In this document: positions 1 through 5,673 of the stretch, in pieces | Layout of the letters: each line of letters starts with the position of its first letter | Numbering within the stretch: position 1 is the first letter of the stretch | Assembly: GCA_030587525.1 (NCBI GenBank) | Contig: JAUQYW010000209.1 | Coordinates: forward strand, 1 to 10,275 | Reading direction: 5' to 3' | DNA: 10,275 nt | Source of the DNA: Candidatus Sigynarchaeota archaeon | GTDB taxonomy: Archaea > Asgardarchaeota > Lokiarchaeia > Sigynarchaeales > Sigynarchaeaceae | Notes under the pieces: generated by a model | What the model saw: only the letters and a program-made list of their open reading frames with translations | What the model was told of the DNA's origin: nothing | Databases searched by the model: none | Translations under genes and position numbers: made by a program

Positions 1-1106
1 AAGGCCGTCGCGTCCTTCCACATGCACGACACCTCGATCGTGTCAAATATCACGTCCTTGGGCGTCCACGTCGATGTTTCCTTCACGTCGAACCGAGTTT
101 CGAACCAATGGTGCACGGGATCTTGGCCGCAATCGATGCCACCTTGCTTGGTACTCTCATCCTTGATGGTGGCAAGCTCGAAATCGACGAGCTTGGCTGT
201 TCCCTCGCAGACAAATACGGTCATAAACTTGTCCTTAGCTTTCGGTTCATTGAAAAAATGGCGGGAGGTTTCGATGTCATCGTAGATCCGAACGACCGCG
301 GGATAGACTTGCTGCCGGAGAACGAGCCGCACTGCTTCGAGGGCGCCGTTCCAGTCGCTGAAGGCAAATGCCACGCCGGCTTGCTTTTCAGGCCACGGCC
401 AGAGTTTGAGCGTTGCCAGCGTGACGATCCCGAGGGTTCCTTCCGAGCTCAGGAACAGCCGCTCGATTTGCGGCCCGTCGGACGACCGGGGATAGAGCTT
501 CGTGTCGACGATGCTCCCGTCTGGCAACACGACGCGCATAGAAAGCACGATGTCCTCGATCTTGCCGTACTTGGTCGAGAATTGCCCGGCAGCGCGGTGC
601 GCGATCCAGCCACCCACGCTCGACGTGTGGAATGACTGGGGAACATGGCCTATGAGGTATCCTTTTTCTTGCAATTGCCGTTCCAATGCCTTCCCGTTCA
701 TACCCGTTTGGACGGTCACGGTCAAGTCCTTGTCATTTATGTCGATGATCTTGTCAAATCGCTTCATGTCGATCATAATACCGCCATAAACGGGAATGGC
801 AGCTCCCACGACGCCCGAGCCCTCGCCATAGGGGATCACAGGGATCTTCCTCTCGTTGGCGAGCTTGACGATGCTCGACACTTGCGCCTCGTTTTCGGGC
901 CACACGACCACGTGCGGCAAGCCCGGCAATTTACCCTCGATGATCCATCGATTGGTTATGAGCTGGTAATCCTTCGAGTACGCGACGAGATCCGCTTCCT
1001 CGGTCGAGACCCAATCATCACTTCCGACGATGGCCTTCAATTCTTTCACGAGGACATCGAGATCTTTGATTTCCACGCGTTTCTTGTACACGATATCGAG
1101 TTTCAT
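1..1106 (-). CDS. FAD-linked oxidase resembling alkyldihydroxyacetonephosphate synthase (C-terminus cut by window edge)
   Basis: I translated the reverse strand from ATG at 1106-1104; it stays open to the window edge, giving 368 residues. The N-terminal part is an FAD_binding_4 (PCMH/VAO-type) domain at about residues 60-235. The pyrophosphate loop is PYGEGSGVVGA (92-102). The FAD region contains GHVPQS (153-158), SSVGGW (162-167), YGKIEDIV (180-187) and SEGTLGI (221-227). The C-terminal cap includes HHWFETRFD (332-340) and DTIEVSCMW (355-363). The run from GHVPQS through the IEDIV block and the late DT.E...W block match the alkyl-DHAP synthase (AGPS) type better than a generic GlcD lactate/glycolate dehydrogenase. 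AGPS exchanges the acyl chain of acyl-DHAP for a fatty alcohol to make an ether lipid. In this context a D-2-hydroxyacid or other oxidase role is equally possible. The C-terminal residues that complete the AGPS active site (Tyr and a His cluster) lie outside the window, so the choice cannot be made here. GAGG lies 9 nt upstream of ATG and supports the start. The oxidase family assignment is firm; the AGPS activity is inferred. Confidence 0.85.
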   Translation of the reverse strand, partial: MKLDIVYKKRVEIKDLDVLVKELKAIVGSDDWVSTEEADLVAYSKDYQLITNRWIIEGKLPGLPHVVVWPENEAQVSSIVKLANERKIPVIPYGEGSGVVGAAIPVYGGIMIDMKRFDKIIDINDKDLTVTVQTGMNGKALERQLQEKGYLIGHVPQSFHTSSVGGWIAHRAAGQFSTKYGKIEDIVLSMRVVLPDGSIVDTKLYPRSSDGPQIERLFLSSEGTLGIVTLATLKLWPWPEKQAGVAFAFSDWNGALEAVRLVLRQQVYPAVVRIYDDIETSRHFFNEPKAKDKFMTVFVCEGTAKLVDFELATIKDESTKQGGIDCGQDPVHHWFETRFDVKETSTWTPKDVIFDTIEVSCMWKDATA

Positions 1107-1154
1107 AATGATATTCCTCAAAGAGACTGATGAATGATATTCCTCAAAGAGACT
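1107..1154 (-). repeat. Tandem 22-bp direct repeat in the leader of the FAD oxidase, carrying a duplicated Shine-Dalgarno
   Basis: An identical 22-bp element occurs at 1107-1128 and 1133-1154, separated by 4 bp (26-bp period). On the minus strand each copy reads GTCTCTTTGAGG followed by AATATCATT. The proximal copy puts GAGG 9 nt before the oxidase ATG at 1106. In the distal copy the base after ATT is not an ATG, so it has an RBS but no start. The identity was counted directly from the sequence; any regulatory role is inference. Confidence 0.85.
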
Positions 1155-1162
1155 AAAATAAG
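1154..1162 (-). promoter_or_regulatory. Possible archaeal TATA-like box for the FAD oxidase
   Basis: The minus strand reads CTTATTTTA here, about 50 bp before the ATG at 1106. A start site about 25-27 bp downstream would fall near 1131 and give a leader of about 25 nt containing only the proximal repeat copy. This is weak evidence; the gene could instead be read through from the upstream SET gene. Confidence 0.3.
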
Positions 1163-1185
1163 TGATCATCTGGGTGCAACGAAGC

Positions 1186-1581
1186 CTATTCATGCACCTG
1201 GAACCAAAGCGGGCTTCTATCATCGATTCTACCGTTGTAATTGACCGTGATTTCCTCTCCCGCCTTGATATTCTTGATAGTAGTGAAAGTAATGGTCAAA
1301 TCCTTGTAACTTAACGAGTATTCTGCATTTGGCTTGTATGAATGGTTGCAAAATTCACACGGGCTCATTGCGATGGCAGAGGTTTTAGCAGTTCTATCGC
1401 CATTGACCATCGTCTCCCAATCGAACAAGTAATCATAGATGATGGTCTTTTCGACGATGTCATATTCTTTTTGGGAAAGCAAGACGCAATGAGCGATGTC
1501 GAGAACAGTTCCCTTCTTTATCGCCTTTTTCGCTACGACTCCCCGACCCTTCTTGCCATTTATAAACTTCACTTCAAACAT
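1186..1581 (-). CDS. Minimal SET-domain protein (putative lysine methyltransferase)
   Basis: This 131-residue protein consists almost entirely of a SET domain. SET domains transfer a methyl group from S-adenosylmethionine to lysine side chains. The visible motifs are GRGVVAKKAIKKGTVL (12-27, the glycine-rich first SET segment), the pseudoknot segment CNHSYKPNAEYS (78-89, matching the NHSxxPN signature with Asn79 and His80) and AGEEITVNY (107-115, matching GEEIxxxY with Tyr115). There are no pre-SET or post-SET cysteine clusters, and the insert between the N and C halves is short (about residues 35-70). Stand-alone proteins of this size occur in archaea and bacteria; those studied methylate chromatin proteins or other targets, but the substrate cannot be read from sequence. 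ATG at 1581 is used because it begins directly before the first SET strand. An AGAGGG lies about 20 nt upstream, too far for a standard RBS, so initiation may be SD-independent. It sits 74 bp after the TIM-barrel gene and 79 bp before the oxidase. Confidence 0.85.
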   Translation of the reverse strand: MFEVKFINGKKGRGVVAKKAIKKGTVLDIAHCVLLSQKEYDIVEKTIIYDYLFDWETMVNGDRTAKTSAIAMSPCEFCNHSYKPNAEYSLSYKDLTITFTTIKNIKAGEEITVNYNGRIDDRSPLWFQVHE

Positions 1582-1650
1582 ACAATGCTAAATATCTATT
1601 GCCCTCTTAATGTGTTGCCATTCCCGTCCAGCCTTCTTTTACCGCGTTCT

Positions 1651-1672
1651 ATTGTTCACGGATGTGAACAAT
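1651..1672 (-). other. Perfect 9-bp inverted repeat across the stop codon of the TIM-barrel gene
   Basis: The arm ATTGTTCAC (1651-1659) and its exact complement GTGAACAAT (1664-1672) flank a 4-nt loop, GGAT. The TGA stop of the isomerase-like gene (1658-1656) lies inside one arm. There is no T-run after it on the minus strand, so it is not a classical terminator. It could be a 3'-end hairpin, a processing site or an operator in front of the SET gene. Confidence 0.6.
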
Positions 1673-2594
1673 TCTCAAGGAACTGCTTTTCCTTGAGATA
1701 CGCGATGGATTCCTTGATTTCCTTCTGGGTCATGAACTCCAGCAATACGGGATGCGAAAACGCCATTTTTTGAAGATGTGCAAGGAATCCGGGAATGTCG
1801 ATGACCCCGGATTCCAAGCCATGGTGGTCATCGTGGATCCGGACCCTATTTGCAAGGAATTTTCGCTGAACGTTGTGCAAATGAATTTCATGGACTCTAT
1901 CCTTCCACCGGTTCATGAATTCAATCGGGCTCTCCTCGCCTTGCAGGACCATGTGGCCGACGTCAAGGCAGATCGACGCGCCAAGTTCCTCGATGAGGAT
2001 ATCATACATTTTCGTGAACGGGATGCCCTCGTTGTTTTCCACGCAGACCTTTTTTGGATCGATGCCCGTGCGGGCGATGATCTCCTCCAAGGATTCATAC
2101 CCGTTCTGCATAAAAAAACCCCATGCCAATTCCTTGTAATGCGATTCCACGTTGAATGAATTTATGGAATCCTCCAATTCACTGGCCAAGTGCAAGACAT
2201 AATTGTTGATGCCACCTATGGCCTCGCATGCCTTGATGGTTTCCACTTGGGTCTCGATGCTGGCTTTTCGGACGTGCGGGTTGAACGAGCAAAGGGCGAG
2301 CTGGAAGAACGGCAGGTGCATGGTGTATTCCAGGCCGAGTTCATCCCGCAGCGCTTGCATACCACGGATGTGCTCGGGGCGCGTGACGACGTTCGAGAGG
2401 ATATAGTTTGCATCGAGGGGCAACTCGATGATCTTGAGGCCATGCTGGTCGTGTGCTTGCTTGATGATAGCAACCGGGTTGATCCGTGAAAGATCGGGTC
2501 TACCGCCTTTTTGATCGCCACCACCAAGCGCCATTTCAAGGGCAGCTTGAATGTCAATTATCACGCCGAATTTGAGCCGAGTTTTTTCCACCAC
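1656..2594 (-). CDS. Sugar phosphate isomerase/epimerase-like TIM-barrel protein (AP endonuclease 2 superfamily)
   Basis: This 312-residue protein has the xylose-isomerase-like TIM-barrel pattern, in which metal ligands sit at the ends of strands. The visible strand-end residues are His93 in YTMHLPFF, His135 in VLHLASE, Glu186 in VCVENNEG, Asp211 and His214 in CLDVGHM, His238/His240 in EIHLHNV, Asp256-His258 in DDHHGLESG, and Glu286 in VLLEF. This set fits a divalent-metal enzyme of the PF01261 type. Members isomerise sugars, cleave abasic DNA (endonuclease IV) or remodel cobamides (CbiR); the sequence does not settle which. It is an intracellular enzyme without a signal peptide. The start is one of two consecutive GTG codons (2594, 2591): an in-frame TGA lies nine bases upstream and no ATG occurs in frame until codon 22. 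A TATA-like box about 35 bp upstream suggests a leader of about 10 nt. The gene heads a co-directional group with the SET and oxidase genes. Confidence 0.85.
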   Translation of the reverse strand: MVEKTRLKFGVIIDIQAALEMALGGGDQKGGRPDLSRINPVAIIKQAHDQHGLKIIELPLDANYILSNVVTRPEHIRGMQALRDELGLEYTMHLPFFQLALCSFNPHVRKASIETQVETIKACEAIGGINNYVLHLASELEDSINSFNVESHYKELAWGFFMQNGYESLEEIIARTGIDPKKVCVENNEGIPFTKMYDILIEELGASICLDVGHMVLQGEESPIEFMNRWKDRVHEIHLHNVQRKFLANRVRIHDDHHGLESGVIDIPGFLAHLQKMAFSHPVLLEFMTQKEIKESIAYLKEKQFLENCSHP

Positions 2595-2626
2595 GTGTCT
2601 TCACGTGCATTTCTCTGGCGTGAAGG

Positions 2627-2635
2627 ATTATATAG
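2627..2635 (-). promoter_or_regulatory. TATA-like box for the TIM-barrel gene
   Basis: The minus strand reads CTATATAAT here, close to the archaeal TATA consensus. A transcription start about 25-27 bp downstream would fall near 2604, about 10 nt before the GTG start at 2594. This fits a short archaeal leader. No experimental support is available. Confidence 0.5.
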
Positions 2636-2644
2636 CTATCAGCA

Positions 2645-2660
2645 AATTGCGAGAGCAATT
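2645..2660. promoter_or_regulatory. Inverted repeat in the divergent intergenic region (candidate operator)
   Basis: The arms AATTGC (2645-2650) and GCAATT (2655-2660) flank GAGA. The wider block is also a near-direct repeat, AGCAAATTGC then AGCAATTGC. It lies just upstream of the minus-strand TATA-like box and about 45 bp upstream of the plus-strand one, where one dimeric regulator could act on both genes. Binding is inferred only from symmetry and position. Confidence 0.4.
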
Positions 2661-2704
2661 GCACCGAGAGTTGCGGGTTCCGAGATTTGCGTGGGATTTC
2701 TTGG

Positions 2705-2727
2705 TTTAAAATATCTGTTTATATCGT
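2705..2727 (+). promoter_or_regulatory. TATA-like elements for the first MFS gene
   Basis: Two AT-rich elements are present: TTTAAAATAT (2705-2714) and TTTATATC (2718-2725). The first would start transcription near 2735, with a 13-nt leader; the second would make the mRNA nearly leaderless at ATG 2748. A G-rich AGGGG at 2728-2732 is 15 nt from the ATG and is a poor Shine-Dalgarno. Confidence 0.5.
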
Positions 2728-2747
2728 AGGGGATTTTTGATTTCACC

Positions 2748-4169
2748 ATGGATACTGTGACTGCACCAGTAATAAGGAGTAGCGAATCGCCAGCCAATAT
2801 ACGACGGTTCTGGCCCGTTTTTTTCATCGAAGCGTGCATGCGCATCGCCATTGCCGGCTTGATGCTCAACACTGTCGGCCTTTCCAATGTTATATGGCCA
2901 GGTGACCCGTTCCATTCGCTTGAATTCGGTTTCATCATCAGCGCCAAGTTAACCATGGTTTCGGTGATGGGCATGGTATTCGGCACGTTAGCAGATCATG
3001 TATCTCGAAAAAGATTGATGGTTGTGGCATTGTCGATAATGGCAGCGGGGAAAATTCTCAACGGTTTCGCATCGCAGCCGTGGATGTTCGTGGAGTTTAT
3101 TATATGCTACACGATTGTTGGCGCAGGAGAAGGCGGTATTGCCCCCATCATCTTCTCGATTGCGAACGATGATTGCCATGCAAGTTACCGTTCCAGGTTT
3201 TTCGGCGTGCTCGAGGGAACGCGACAAGTCTCTGTCATCATCGGCATGTTCGTGAGCGCTTTTTTGATCGATGCAGACCTCTGGCACGTGTATTTTTTCG
3301 CGATGGGCATGATCTTGATCGCGGCTTGCATCGTGGCCGCCGTGTTCTTGAAGGAGCCCAAGCGAGCGGTCGAAGCGCACGAGTCACTAAAACAGGTTCT
3401 GACCAAGACATCTGCAAATTACACATACCATTTGACACCGGAAACGGTCAAGTCGACGATAATGTCCAGGACCAATGTCCTCGCGTTTGTCGAAGGCATC
3501 TTCACATGGATCTTGTTCAGCGTCGCCATCTACTTGATTTACCCCTATGTTCAGGACGTGAAGCACGTGTCTGCCGTCTCGACGAGCACGCTCATGTTCG
3601 TGTTTGGCTTGCCTGGCGTGTTGATAGGGGCCGTCGGGTTTTCCCGGCTGTCGGATAAATTGGCGAAGAAGAGCATCAAGGCCAGGATCAATATGATCGT
3701 GTTCTCCATCCTCACCATCTTCATCGTGGTCATTGGCATGTTTTTAATACCTATGCCCGTGCTGGATCCGGCCCAATCGGGTGATCCTTCGATTTTTTTC
3801 CTCTATCCCGTGTTTTTGGTCTTCGGTGCCTTGGTGTTTGGCTTGCGAGCGATGCTCGGCATTTACCACATCAATCAAAATCCCGTGCTGCAAGCCATCA
3901 ACTTGCCGGAAGCGCAAAGATTCATTTCCAGCGCGAACCAGTTCCTGGAGAATATTGGCTATGGCATCGGGCCATTGCTCGCTGGTATCTTTCTTACGAT
4001 GAACGGGAACAATTATTTCTTGACCGCGCTCATCTCGCTGCTCATCGGCCTTCCTTCGGTCACCATGTGGCTTTTCGCAAAGCGATGGATCGACGGGGAT
4101 GTCAGGCGAATCAAGGACATCTTGGAGTATCGCGCCAAGGAAATCGCGGATAAAAGCACCACCACGTGA
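2748..4169 (+). CDS. Major facilitator superfamily transporter, possibly spinster-like
   Basis: This 473-residue membrane protein has about 12 hydrophobic segments in two halves. An MFS motif-A-like loop, GTLADHVSRKR (79-89), follows the second helix. A glycine-rich GAGEGGIAP (125-133) resembles the GxGE helix-4 motif of spinster-like and related carriers. The halves are joined by a polar stretch at about 203-240. The second half has a degenerate motif A (FSRLSDKLAKKS, 298-309) and a late conserved block, LPEAQRFISSANQFLENIGYG (386-406), then IGPLLAG (407-413), typical of helices 10-11. MFS proteins move small solutes across the cytoplasmic membrane by uniport, symport or antiport; the substrate is unknown. 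ATG at 2748 is preceded by TATA-like elements and the N-terminal tail of about 20 residues is polar, as expected. It diverges from the TIM-barrel gene across 153 bp. Confidence 0.9.
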   Translation: MDTVTAPVIRSSESPANIRRFWPVFFIEACMRIAIAGLMLNTVGLSNVIWPGDPFHSLEFGFIISAKLTMVSVMGMVFGTLADHVSRKRLMVVALSIMAAGKILNGFASQPWMFVEFIICYTIVGAGEGGIAPIIFSIANDDCHASYRSRFFGVLEGTRQVSVIIGMFVSAFLIDADLWHVYFFAMGMILIAACIVAAVFLKEPKRAVEAHESLKQVLTKTSANYTYHLTPETVKSTIMSRTNVLAFVEGIFTWILFSVAIYLIYPYVQDVKHVSAVSTSTLMFVFGLPGVLIGAVGFSRLSDKLAKKSIKARINMIVFSILTIFIVVIGMFLIPMPVLDPAQSGDPSIFFLYPVFLVFGALVFGLRAMLGIYHINQNPVLQAINLPEAQRFISSANQFLENIGYGIGPLLAGIFLTMNGNNYFLTALISLLIGLPSVTMWLFAKRWIDGDVRRIKDILEYRAKEIADKSTTT

Positions 4170-4221
4170 AGGCGCGGCAAGCTTCGTGAAAGTGAAACTT
4201 GAATTGGGGCAATGACCGGCC

Positions 4222-4229
4222 TTTTATAG
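4222..4229 (+). promoter_or_regulatory. Possible TATA-like box for the second MFS gene
   Basis: TTTTATAG lies 69-76 bp before the GTG start at 4298, in the 128-bp gap between the MFS genes. It would give a start site near 4250 and a leader of about 45 nt. A T6 run (4262-4267) lies inside that leader, which weakens the case. Confidence 0.25.
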
Positions 4230-4261
4230 CAGAAAATGGAAAGAAATAAGTCCCGTGCCTC

Positions 4262-4267
4262 TTTTTT
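4262..4267 (+). terminator. T-run after the first MFS gene
   Basis: A run of six T residues flanked by pyrimidines (CCTCTTTTTTACTCTC) occurs 93 bp after the stop of the first transporter. Archaeal termination often uses such T-tracts without a stable hairpin. It is short and could be chance. Confidence 0.3.
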
Positions 4268-4297
4268 ACTCTCATTGAACGAAATGATGTCGCACGT

Positions 4298-5587
4298 GTG
4301 ATTCCCGTGGTTGATGGCACAGCATCCCAGCCTGGTCGAGAAAAACGGCGGTTCCCCTTGCTTTATCCTCTCTGGGTTGCCGTGTACGTCGACATTTTGG
4401 GGTATAGCATTCAAGCGCCTCTTTTTCCCGCGATCGAGACGATTTTTTCGGTGGATGTCTTCTTGGTTTCTACCCTTTTGTCAACAAATGCCGTTTTCGG
4501 GTTTATATGCGGCCCACTCTTGAGCGCGAAGAGCGACAAATACGGGCGCAAGCCATTGCTCTTGATTTCTGAGGCTGGCACTATGACAGGTTTCATCATC
4601 TTCGCACTCGCGCCGAACTTCTGGGTTTTGTTCTTTTCACGAGCGATCGATGGTATCTTTGGCGGGATTTATCCCATCTCGAGAGCTGTCATTGGCGATA
4701 TCGTTCCCATCAAGTACAGATCGAAACAAATGGCGAACATGGGCTTGATGCACATCATCGCGTCGCTCATGGGGCCTGCTTTGGGAGGAATCCTTGTCGA
4801 GAGAACCGGTTCATTGTTTGCCCCGGGCATACTCGCGGCGCTCCTTGCACTCTCATCGATTATCCTCACCTCGACCATTTTCAAGGAAACACTCCCGTCT
4901 AAACAGGTTTCGGCAGCCCCGGTACCTGAACACAGTCAAGGTGACGTGATACAACACGACGGAAATATTAAATTGCAACCCATACACAAGAATAAGGTTG
5001 CTCTCTTCGTGCTGGTGCAATATGGCCTCCATAGTTTTTATTTTACCATTCTCATCACTATGACCGGCCTTTTTCTCCAGGAACAACTCGGTCTTGGCCC
5101 GGAGCTCATCGGCTATTTCATGATGCTTTCTGGGGGCTTGCGCATCATTCTCAGATTTTTTGCGTTCGAGCCCATCATCAATCGATTTGGCGACAAGAAG
5201 ACAACCATAATTGGCTTGTCCGTGTTCGTCGTGGCTTTCGTGATCTTGATTTTCGTGAAGGATTGGACGCTGTTCCTAGTCGTTTCGATCTTGACATCCT
5301 TCGGGGCATCGTGCGCGAGGGGACCGATGAACAGCTTTATGTCGAGGAGCGTTTCGAAACACCAGCAAGGCCGGATACAAGGACTTGGTAATTCATTGGA
5401 GAAGATCACGGAGATCGTAGGTCCGATGGCCGGAGGACTTGTGCTTGATTTGTATCTTGGCCCAGGACTCGCCATCTTGCTGCTCTCGTTCTCCATTGCT
5501 CCCTTGTTGATGTCATTCAAGAAAATCACTTTCGTGAACGACCACAATGATGAACCGCATTCAAAGCCTTCTTTTTTGGATGATTAA
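4298..5587 (+). CDS. MFS transporter, DHA1 drug:proton antiporter-like
   Basis: This 429-residue, roughly 12-helix protein carries the canonical DHA1 features. Motif A is GPLLSAKSDKYGRKP (72-86). The motif-B region is SRAIDGIFGGIYP (114-126), with the helix-4 arginine Arg115. The antiporter-type motif C is LMGPALGG (157-164). A polar loop at about 197-233 joins the halves, and the C-terminal half ends with QQGRIQGLGNSLEKI (356-370) and VGPMAGG (374-380), a common MFS helix 10-11 pattern. Family members expel drugs or metabolites in exchange for protons; the substrate here is unknown. No in-frame ATG precedes helix 1 after the upstream TAA (4247-4249), so GTG at 4298 is the first reasonable start, with GTG 4307 as alternative. 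It differs in motifs and N-terminus from the transporter just upstream, so it is not a recent duplicate. Confidence 0.9.
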   Translation: MIPVVDGTASQPGREKRRFPLLYPLWVAVYVDILGYSIQAPLFPAIETIFSVDVFLVSTLLSTNAVFGFICGPLLSAKSDKYGRKPLLLISEAGTMTGFIIFALAPNFWVLFFSRAIDGIFGGIYPISRAVIGDIVPIKYRSKQMANMGLMHIIASLMGPALGGILVERTGSLFAPGILAALLALSSIILTSTIFKETLPSKQVSAAPVPEHSQGDVIQHDGNIKLQPIHKNKVALFVLVQYGLHSFYFTILITMTGLFLQEQLGLGPELIGYFMMLSGGLRIILRFFAFEPIINRFGDKKTTIIGLSVFVVAFVILIFVKDWTLFLVVSILTSFGASCARGPMNSFMSRSVSKHQQGRIQGLGNSLEKITEIVGPMAGGLVLDLYLGPGLAILLLSFSIAPLLMSFKKITFVNDHNDEPHSKPSFLDD

Positions 5588-5636
5588 AAAAAGCGAAAAA
5601 CCATTCATTTATGCCAGATATCGGGCTCCAGAAGGC

Positions 5637-5645
5637 TAAATAAAA
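5637..5645 (+). promoter_or_regulatory. TATA-like box for the zinc-ribbon membrane protein
   Basis: CTAAATAAAA occurs about 30 bp upstream of the ATG codons at 5671 and 5677. A start site 25-27 bp downstream gives an almost leaderless transcript. This supports initiation at one of those ATGs rather than at the upstream in-frame TTG (5647), which would lie before the transcription start. Confidence 0.45.
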
Positions 5646-5657
5646 CTTGTTCAGATA

Positions 5658-5673
5658 CATATCTCGTGATATG
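5658..5673 (+). promoter_or_regulatory. Inverted repeat overlapping the start of the zinc-ribbon membrane protein
   Basis: CATATC (5658-5663), spacer TCGT and GATATG (5668-5673) form a perfect 6-4-6 inverted repeat whose right arm includes the ATG at 5671. It is followed by the palindrome ATGATCAT (5671-5678). It sits just downstream of the TATA-like box, where a repressor would block transcription. Function is inferred from position only. Confidence 0.35.

Noticed and set aside
108..1130. Plus-strand open frames of 175 and 161 codons
   Set aside because: They lie antisense to the FAD oxidase, whose translation shows continuous family motifs; the plus-strand products have no recognisable domain.
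2606..2610. ATG upstream of the TIM-barrel gene on the minus strand as its start
   Set aside because: It is out of frame with the protein, and an in-frame TGA lies nine bases before the GTG.
4212..5073. 14-bp word ATGACCGGCCTTTT at 4212-4225 and 5060-5073
   Set aside because: One copy is intergenic and one is within coding sequence in no shared context; flanks do not match, so it looks coincidental.
5571..5593. CTTTTTT / AAAAAAG inverted repeat over the end of the second MFS gene
   Set aside because: The stem is almost pure A-T and the left arm is coding; the T-run precedes rather than follows the stop, so I do not call it a terminator.
5647..5649. TTG as start of the zinc-ribbon membrane protein
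   Set aside because: It lies directly next to the TATA-like box, upstream of the expected transcription start; two in-frame ATGs follow within 30 bp.
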